Below are positions 1 to 4,984 of a stretch of DNA of 6,390 bases, one piece after another (position 1 is the first letter of the stretch; every line of letters begins with the position of its first letter). Source of the DNA: Actinomycetota bacterium (GTDB taxonomy: Bacteria > Actinomycetota > Actinomycetes > S36-B12 > UBA5976). Made by a program: the position numbers and the translations under genes. The notes under the pieces were generated by a model. It did no database searches. It saw only the letters and a program-made list of their open reading frames with translations, and was not told where the DNA came from. Location: contig CANJRK010000054.1 in assembly GCA_947476765.1 (NCBI GenBank), forward strand, positions 1-6,390. The letters run 5' to 3'.

Positions 1-854
1 CAAACGGCGACAATGTGGAAATCATCACTAATAAGTCGGATTCTGCTGGACCTTCGCGAGACTGGATAAACATAGTTGCAAGCGCGCGGGCAAAATCTAA
101 GATTAAAGCTTGGTTCTCTAAAGAACGTCGCGAAGAGGCAATTGATACTGGAAAAGAAGCAATTGTTAGAGCAATGAAAAAGAGTGGAATTCCACTTCGT
201 CTGCTATCGAACAATATGCTCAATACGTTGGCCCTGGAGTCAAACTATGCCGACGTAAGTGCACTTTACGCCGCAGTGGGCGAGGGGCACCTGGGCGCCC
301 AAACTGTCGTCACGCGTTTAACCGTGTCACTCGGCGGCGATGAAGGATTGATCGAAGATGCCTCGGAACAGGTTTTGCCAAGTCGCGTGGCACATCGAAG
401 GGATGAGAAACCAGATCCTGGCATTACGGTAATCGGCGCTGATGACACCTGGGTGAAACTTTCCCGATGCTGCACACCTGTACCTGGCGATGAAGTTTTA
501 GGTTTTGTGACTAGAGGCTCAGGAATTACGGTTCATAGAACAGACTGTGTAAACGCGAAAGCACTTACTGACCAACCAGAACGATTAGTTGAAGTTGCCT
601 GGACCCCTGGCAAGAGCAGTATTTTCTTGGTAAATATCCAAGTGGAGGCGTTAGACCGCGCTCGTTTGTTATCAGATGTAACTCGGGCACTTTCAGATCA
701 ACATGTGAATATTTTGAATGCTTCAGTAACAACCACTAAGGATCGGGTTGCGATATCGCGATTCACATTCGAGATGGGTGATCCATCACATTTGAACCAG
801 GTGCTACGAGCAGTGCGCGGAATTGACGGAGTTTACGACGTTTATCGCGTCTAG
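1..854 (+). CDS. relA: Bifunctional (p)ppGpp synthetase/hydrolase (RelA/SpoT family, Rel), C-terminal part, 5' truncated by window edge
   Basis: The reading frame is open from base 3 to the TAG at 852-854, giving about 283 residues. The GTG at 15-17 is internal, because the preceding codons (Asn-Gly-Asp-Asn) continue a TGS-domain end. Family proteins have roughly 750-800 residues, so the hydrolase and synthetase domains lie upstream of the window. Visible in order: the end of the TGS domain, including the conserved AGPSRDW segment; a helical region containing WFSKERREEAI; the conserved-cysteine/zinc-finger module with the CCTPVPGDEVLGFVTRG block (Cys codons at 468 and 471), His at 534 and Cys at 546; and a C-terminal ACT/RRM domain from about base 630, containing DRARLLSDVTRALSD. 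In the family this C-terminal half binds the ribosome and uncharged tRNA and controls the opposing synthesis and hydrolysis activities; it acts in the cytoplasm. The C-C-H-C residues appear intact. It converges on the DUF349 gene. Only the 5' end is missing; there is no sign of decay. Confidence 0.96.
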   Translation, partial: NGDNVEIITNKSDSAGPSRDWINIVASARAKSKIKAWFSKERREEAIDTGKEAIVRAMKKSGIPLRLLSNNMLNTLALESNYADVSALYAAVGEGHLGAQTVVTRLTVSLGGDEGLIEDASEQVLPSRVAHRRDEKPDPGITVIGADDTWVKLSRCCTPVPGDEVLGFVTRGSGITVHRTDCVNAKALTDQPERLVEVAWTPGKSSIFLVNIQVEALDRARLLSDVTRALSDQHVNILNASVTTTKDRVAISRFTFEMGDPSHLNQVLRAVRGIDGVYDVYRV

Positions 855-858
855 CCAA

Positions 859-2088
859 TTACCCTAAAGTCGCAGCGCCGGAGCGAGCAGCTTCTAGCAA
901 GCCTTGAGCTTGTGAAATTTGTAGGCCAAGTTTGGCAGCTTCGTCAGATTTCCCTGCAGTTTCGGCAGCAAGTTTTTGCTTTTCAAGTTTGGCGATGCTG
1001 GATTCAAATGAAGTAACAAGAGTATTAGCACGATCCACAACCTCAGGCTTAGTGCGGTGCCAATGCTCTTCTTGCACCTTGCGAATTGCGTCCTCAACAA
1101 CTTTAAGTCGCTTCTCAACTTTGTCTTTGTCGTTGCGAGGAACGTGACCGGCTTTTTCCCAGGCTTCCTGAATCTCGCGCAAAGTTGCTTTAGCCGCATC
1201 AACGTTTGTAATTGGAAGTAATGCTTCAGCACGCTTTAGAAGTTCGAGCTTAACTTCTAGATTCTTTCCGAATTCCTCGTCTCTTACTGAATTTGCAGCG
1301 TTACGACTGGCAAAGAACTTATCTTGCGCAGCCTTAAAATCTGCCCACAACTTTTCTTCATCATTCTTAGCTGCCCGCGCAACGCCCTTCCAGTCGTCCA
1401 TCAACTTCTTAAACGAGGTAGTAGTTGCAGCCCATTCCGTTGAATCAGCTAGCTCATGGGCCTTTTTAATCATTGCCTTCTTGGCAGTTACTGCTTCGGC
1501 ACGGCCAGCATCAAGAGTTGAGAAGTATGCGCGACGGGCTTTATCGAAGGCCGAGCGAGCATGACTGAAGCGCTTCCATAATTCCTGCTCTTTGCCACGA
1601 TCGCCTGTTGGTAACTTTTTCCATTGATCAAGAAGTTCTTTGAATTTTTCGCCGGTAACCTTCCAAGCAGTTGAATTGGCCAACGATTCAGCCAGTACCA
1701 CGATTTCTTCGCGCTTAGCCAGAGCAGCAGCTTTAACTTCGGCCTTCTTGGCCGCTGCGGCCGCTTTGCGTTCCTCGAAACCAACCAACAAAGCATCTCT
1801 GCCGGCTTTGAGCTTTTCCAGATCACCGAGCAAGTTAGGGGACTCTAAAGTTTGATTGATTTTTTCAACTAGAGCAGTCACGGAATCTAGGTTGCCTTTA
1901 CCGTCTTTAAGGCGAGCACTTGCCAGCTCTATTTCCGAAACCAAGTCGTGATAGCGCTTAGTGAAAAAAGCTAAACCATCGGTAGGTTCGCCAGCTGCGT
2001 ATTGTCCGATTTTGTTAGGACCATCTGTGCCATTTAGGAATACGTTGCCTTCGTCGTCTACGTATCCAAATTCGTTGCTTGTTGTCAT
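859..2088 (-). CDS. DUF349 repeat protein, function unknown
   Basis: A 409-residue protein with ATG at 2088-2086 and TAA at 861-859. An AAGGA Shine-Dalgarno (minus strand, plus positions 2096-2100) lies 7 bases before the ATG and supports this start. The N-terminus (residues 5-50) holds a compact module with FGYVDDEGNVFLNG and GLAFFTKRYHDL, which I recall from actinobacterial DUF349 proteins. An Ala/Lys/Glu-rich helical, probably coiled-coil stretch follows at about 85-130. Three DUF349 repeats then appear at roughly 128-195, 202-268 and 283-346. Each carries a Trp near the start of its first helix or in the middle (W142, W155; W219, W233; W310) and a charged second helix; the first has the clearest LWKRF...AR..FD..R motif. 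A second helical tail (355-404) ends the protein. There is no signal peptide or membrane segment, so it is probably cytoplasmic. It lies 55 bases downstream of the cyclophilin gene on the same strand and may be co-transcribed. The biochemical role is unknown. Confidence 0.93.
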   Translation of the reverse strand: MTTSNEFGYVDDEGNVFLNGTDGPNKIGQYAAGEPTDGLAFFTKRYHDLVSEIELASARLKDGKGNLDSVTALVEKINQTLESPNLLGDLEKLKAGRDALLVGFEERKAAAAAKKAEVKAAALAKREEIVVLAESLANSTAWKVTGEKFKELLDQWKKLPTGDRGKEQELWKRFSHARSAFDKARRAYFSTLDAGRAEAVTAKKAMIKKAHELADSTEWAATTTSFKKLMDDWKGVARAAKNDEEKLWADFKAAQDKFFASRNAANSVRDEEFGKNLEVKLELLKRAEALLPITNVDAAKATLREIQEAWEKAGHVPRNDKDKVEKRLKVVEDAIRKVQEEHWHRTKPEVVDRANTLVTSFESSIAKLEKQKLAAETAGKSDEAAKLGLQISQAQGLLEAARSGAATLG

Positions 2089-2095
2089 GGCCGTG

Positions 2096-2100
2096 TCCTT
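2096..2100 (-). promoter_or_regulatory. Shine-Dalgarno site of the DUF349 gene
   Basis: On the minus strand AAGGA stands 7 bases before the ATG at 2088. It lies in the 55-base gap after the cyclophilin stop codon (2089-2143). A TTGATA that could serve as a -35 box directly follows that stop (plus 2143-2138), but no acceptable -10 lies at the right distance. The only inverted repeat is CCC/GGG with a 5-base loop, too weak to be a terminator. Co-transcription with the cyclophilin gene is therefore the simpler reading. Confidence 0.7.
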
Positions 2101-2143
2101 ATTTTTCGGGTCCCAATTAGGGCTCTTGTAGTTGCAGTATCAA

Positions 2144-2938
2144 TTATGGCGTAGTTGAAGCATTCTTAATAACGACCGCTTGGCTTGGTAATCCATCAGA
2201 AGAACCGTCAAGAACCCCCGCAGCTGCAACGTTATCCAGGACGTCCAATCCTGCTGTAATGCTGCCCCAAACTGAATAATTCGGAGGCAACGGAGAGTCT
2301 TTGTAGACCAAAAAGAATTGACTGCCATTGGTATTTGGCCCACTATTGGCCATGGCAACTGTTCCGCGAGGGTAAATGTAGTTTCCATCCGCACCTGCAG
2401 TTGGCAAATTCTCATCCGCAAAACTGAATCCAGGACCACCTGTACCGTCACCAGCTGGATCACCACACTGCAGAACAAAAATTCCTTGAGTTGTTAATCG
2501 GTGGCATGAAGTGTTGTTGTAGAAACCAGAATTCACTAGCCAAGCGATTGTGCCCACAGTCGTAGGTGCCTTTGAATCCGCGGTTAATGCAATTGATCCA
2601 CAATTAGTTTCAATCGCGAATGTACTTGCTGTAGGCAAATCGGCCGTAGCGCTTCCAAACGTAATGTTGTTAGCACGAACCACTGGCGGAGTCTCGCAAC
2701 CAGGAATAGGTGCGTTCGTAGAGATTGCAGCTGGTGCTGGAATCGCACTATCAGTTGGTTGAGCTGCGATTGGGTCGGGTGAATTGCTTTGAAATGAGAT
2801 CAAGGCAAAGATAGCGACAACACCGACAATTACGCCTAAAATCTGTAGGTATCTATTGCGTACGCGCCGTTGGGCACGGCGTTCTTGCTGGCGCTCGAAC
2901 CTAGCGCGGGCTAATTCTCGTTCTCGTTTTGATGGCAC
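2144..2938 (-). CDS. Membrane-anchored cyclophilin-type peptidyl-prolyl cis-trans isomerase
   Basis: A 264-residue protein starting with GTG (2938-2936) and ending at TAA (2146-2144). The N-terminus is strongly basic (residues 2-30, Arg/Lys-rich). One hydrophobic helix at about 31-49 follows, then a Pro/Ala/Ser linker to about residue 80, and a cyclophilin domain from about 105 to the end. By the positive-inside rule the domain faces outside the membrane; no lipobox is seen. Catalytic signatures are present: HRL at 146-148 (Arg147 corresponds to human CypA Arg55), F154 and Q157 in the following strand, the GTGGPGF loop (165-171), and MANSGPNTNGSQFF (196-209). The CypA Trp121 position is occupied by Pro/Leu (216-217), which suggests weak cyclosporin binding. 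Cys81, Cys113, Cys145 and Cys158 all fall in the predicted external part. An in-frame TGA two codons upstream of the GTG rules out a longer protein. It is equivalent in position to mycobacterial ppiB, but I give no symbol because several cyclophilin names are in use. It probably catalyses folding of exported proteins. Confidence 0.94.
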   Translation of the reverse strand: MPSKRERELARARFERQQERRAQRRVRNRYLQILGVIVGVVAIFALISFQSNSPDPIAAQPTDSAIPAPAAISTNAPIPGCETPPVVRANNITFGSATADLPTASTFAIETNCGSIALTADSKAPTTVGTIAWLVNSGFYNNTSCHRLTTQGIFVLQCGDPAGDGTGGPGFSFADENLPTAGADGNYIYPRGTVAMANSGPNTNGSQFFLVYKDSPLPPNYSVWGSITAGLDVLDNVAAAGVLDGSSDGLPSQAVVIKNASTTP

Positions 2939-2974
2939 AAGTCACCATTCTACGGTGCCCAGAAATAACGCCAA
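2936..2974 (-). promoter_or_regulatory. Candidate promoter giving a leaderless cyclophilin mRNA
   Basis: Read on the minus strand, TTGGCG (plus 2974-2969) and TAGAAT (plus 2952-2947) are separated by 16 bases and resemble sigma-70 -35 and -10 boxes (4/6 and 5/6 matches to consensus). The GTG start lies 8 bases beyond the -10 box, about where transcription should begin. The only purine-rich match before the GTG (GGTGA) is just 3 bases away, too close for a normal Shine-Dalgarno. Together these suggest that transcription starts at or next to the GTG. Leaderless mRNAs are common in actinobacteria. This rests on pattern matching alone. Confidence 0.5.
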
Positions 2975-3013
2975 ATCGCGGTAGCCTAGAGGAATTCCGA
3001 GAGCAGGGGCGAG

Positions 3014-3703
3014 ATGTTCATCAAGAGTTTTGGTGCCGGTCCGTGGCAGACCAACTGCTACGTGGTGGCGGCGAGTCCAAATTCCGAGTGCCTGATCATC
3101 GACCCTGGCATGGGCAGCGCTCCTGGCATTCGGGAAATCATTACTGAGCACAACCTCAAGCCTGTTGCCACAATGCTCACGCACGGCCACATAGATCACA
3201 TGTGGTCGATTTTTCCTGTTGCGAGTGGTTACGGAATCCCTGCATACATACATGGCGACGACCGGTTTCTATTGAATGATCCTGGTGCTGGAGTCTCGAC
3301 TGAAACTCGCAATGCGTTGATGGAGATGATGGCAGCAGACGACGTTTTTGCGGAACCAGAAGATACTCGTGAAGTTACCGATGCCATGTCCCTTGAGCTT
3401 GCTGGAATGAAATTCACAATTCGTCATGCGCCGGGACATACGCAAGGTTCAATCCTGTTTGAGTTCGAGGCAGATCGCAAACACATTTTCACAGGCGATG
3501 TGCTTTTTGCCGGTGCGATCGGTCGAACTGATTTGCCAGGTAGTTCGCCGCAAGCGATGGATGCCTCACTTCGAGATGTGGTTTTGAATTTAGCTGATTC
3601 TGCGCTCGTCTTTCCTGGACATGGACCAGCAAGTGACATGGCCACCGAAAAGGCTAACAATCAATACTTACTGCGTATCGCTAAAGGTTTGAGCGCGCTA
3701 TGA
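3014..3703 (+). CDS. Metallo-beta-lactamase-fold hydrolase, glyoxalase II-like (YcbL type)
   Basis: A 229-residue protein with ATG at 3014 and TGA at 3701-3703. AGGGG at 3005-3009 sits 4 bases before the ATG, a slightly close but usable ribosome-binding site. The N-terminus MFIKSFGAGPWQTNCYVV is typical of the family. Metal ligands are all visible: the THGHIDH motif at 56-62 (His57, His59, Asp61, His62), His142 in HAPGHTQGS, Asp162 in FTGD and His203 in PGHG. The segment IGRTDLPGSS (169-178) fits the short YcbL-like glyoxalase II group rather than the longer classical GloB, whose C-terminal glutathione-binding domain is absent. The likely reaction is hydrolysis of a thioester or similar ester using a two-metal centre, in the cytoplasm; the true substrate is unknown. 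Its stop codon overlaps the hisS start (ATGA), so the two genes are probably coupled. A weak possible promoter, TTGATG (2929-2934) and TACGGT (2951-2956) with 16-base spacing, lies upstream but is unconvincing. Confidence 0.93.
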   Translation: MFIKSFGAGPWQTNCYVVAASPNSECLIIDPGMGSAPGIREIITEHNLKPVATMLTHGHIDHMWSIFPVASGYGIPAYIHGDDRFLLNDPGAGVSTETRNALMEMMAADDVFAEPEDTREVTDAMSLELAGMKFTIRHAPGHTQGSILFEFEADRKHIFTGDVLFAGAIGRTDLPGSSPQAMDASLRDVVLNLADSALVFPGHGPASDMATEKANNQYLLRIAKGLSAL

Positions 3704-4965
3704 GTGAATTGTTTAAGGCTCCGAAAGGAACCTATGACGTAGTGCCACCGTTTTCGGCGCTTTGGCTGGCTGTTCGTGATGCACTTTCTACTCCACCACG
3801 GAACTCCGGTTATGGATACATAGAGACTCCAATATTCGAAGACACTGCATTATTTGTCAGGGGCGTTGGAGAATCAACCGACGTAGTTTCAAAAGAAATG
3901 TATACCTTCGAAGATAAAGGTGGCCGCAGCCTGACTTTGAAGCCTGAAGGTACCGCAGGTGTATTGCGCGCCATGTTGGAAAACCGAATGGATCGGGGAG
4001 CGCTACCAGCAAAAGTTTGGTACACCGGTCCGCACTTTAGATACGAACAGCCACAATCGGGTCGTTATCGTCAGCACACTCAGGTTGGTGTTGAAACCAT
4101 TGGCTCATCTGACCCTGCACTTGATGCTGAGGTTATCTGGATGGCTGCACATGCGCAACGAAACATTTTGGGTCTTAAGCAGGTTCGAATTCTTGTTAAC
4201 TCACTTGGTTGTCACGAATGTCGGCCGGGCTACCGTGCACTATTGATTAATTTTTTAAATGGTTGCGACTTGGATGAAGCAACGCGCACTAGAGCGCAAA
4301 TCAATCCACTACGGGTTTTGGATGATAAGCGCAAGGAAGTTCAGGCTCAGCTGGTAGCTGCGCCACTTATGCCAGATCATCTCTGCGCGGATTGTGCAGA
4401 ACATCATGAAAAAGTTTTGGGATATTTGGATGAACTCGGAGTGGTTTACGAGAAAGCACCCCGATTAGTTCGCGGACTTGATTACTACGTGCGTACTACT
4501 TTTGAATGTGTCCATGATGGCTTAGGCGCGCAGTCAGCTATCGGTGGCGGCGGGCGATACGACGGACTAATCGAAACCCTCGGCGGTCCAGCAATCGGTG
4601 GCGTCGGTTTTGGGCTTGGTGTAGATCGCACTTGTCTAGCTGTGCAAGCTGAAGGCATAGCGTTGGTTGACGAGTCAGCTACCGATGTGTTTTTCGTTCC
4701 AGTCGGAGACGCAGCCATCACGAAAGTCGTTGGACTAGCGGGAATAGTTCGTGCGGCTGGAATCAACAGTGACATTGCATATGATGGCCGCTCGATAAAG
4801 GCAGCCATGAAGAGCGCAGATCGCAGCGGCGCCAAATTTGCAGTAATAGTCGGTGAGGATGAATTTGCGAATTCATCAGTAGTTCTGAAAAACCTTGCCG
4901 ACGGTTCCCAGGAAAATCTGCCCGTAGACTCTCTTATTACAACCTTGTTCGATCGTCTCGTCTAA
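3700..4965 (+). CDS. hisS: Histidyl-tRNA synthetase (HisRS)
   Basis: A 421-residue class II aminoacyl-tRNA synthetase of normal length, ATG at 3700 and TAA at 4963-4965. It joins histidine to tRNA-His in the cytoplasm. In order: the N-terminal KAPKGTYDVVPP segment (6-17); motif 1 around GYIETPIFED (39-48); the TLKPEGTAGVLRAM histidine-binding segment (79-92); motif 2 with FRYEQPQSGRYRQHTQVGVE (113-132); an insertion domain at about 170-250; the HisRS-specific LVRGLDYYVRTTFE (256-269); GGGGRYDGL (282-290); motif 3 GVGFGLGVDR (301-310); and an alpha/beta anticodon-binding domain from about 327. The insertion domain carries two CxxC pairs (Cys171/Cys174 and Cys229/Cys232) that could bind zinc. 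The ATG overlaps the upstream TGA by 4 bases. AAAGG (3683-3687) is 12 bases away, a long spacing, so initiation probably depends on translation of the preceding gene. Confidence 0.97.
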   Translation: MSELFKAPKGTYDVVPPFSALWLAVRDALSTPPRNSGYGYIETPIFEDTALFVRGVGESTDVVSKEMYTFEDKGGRSLTLKPEGTAGVLRAMLENRMDRGALPAKVWYTGPHFRYEQPQSGRYRQHTQVGVETIGSSDPALDAEVIWMAAHAQRNILGLKQVRILVNSLGCHECRPGYRALLINFLNGCDLDEATRTRAQINPLRVLDDKRKEVQAQLVAAPLMPDHLCADCAEHHEKVLGYLDELGVVYEKAPRLVRGLDYYVRTTFECVHDGLGAQSAIGGGGRYDGLIETLGGPAIGGVGFGLGVDRTCLAVQAEGIALVDESATDVFFVPVGDAAITKVVGLAGIVRAAGINSDIAYDGRSIKAAMKSADRSGAKFAVIVGEDEFANSSVVLKNLADGSQENLPVDSLITTLFDRLV

Positions 4966-4973
4966 TTTCAATG

Positions 4974-4978
4974 AAGGA
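4974..4978 (+). promoter_or_regulatory. Shine-Dalgarno site of aspS
   Basis: AAGGA lies 6 bases before the ATG at 4985, inside the 19-base gap after hisS. It selects this ATG over the out-of-frame ATG at 4971 that immediately precedes it. With no room for a terminator or promoter in the gap, it supports hisS and aspS being read from one transcript. Confidence 0.75.
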
Positions 4979-4984
4979 ATGTGA

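Noticed and set aside
898..912. CAAGC/GCTTG inverted repeat with a 5-base loop just past the relA stop, a possible terminator
   Set aside because: The stem is only 5 base pairs, it lies inside the DUF349 coding sequence, and the following sequence has only a short broken T-run. It is not distinguishable from chance.
2929..2956. TTGATG-N16-TACGGT as a plus-strand promoter for the hydrolase-hisS-aspS run
   Set aside because: The -10 matches only 3 of 6 consensus bases and the sites overlap the cyclophilin start and its better promoter. A promoter must exist somewhere, but this one is not supported enough to list as a feature.
2991..2998. GGAATTCC palindrome in the divergent cyclophilin/hydrolase intergenic region, a possible operator
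   Set aside because: An 8-base palindrome with no extension or second copy is expected by chance and matches no operator I recognise.
4485..4835. 116-codon minus-strand open frame opposite the hisS 3' part
   Set aside because: It covers conserved HisRS motifs on the plus strand, and its Pro/Ser/Thr-rich translation looks like an antisense shadow.
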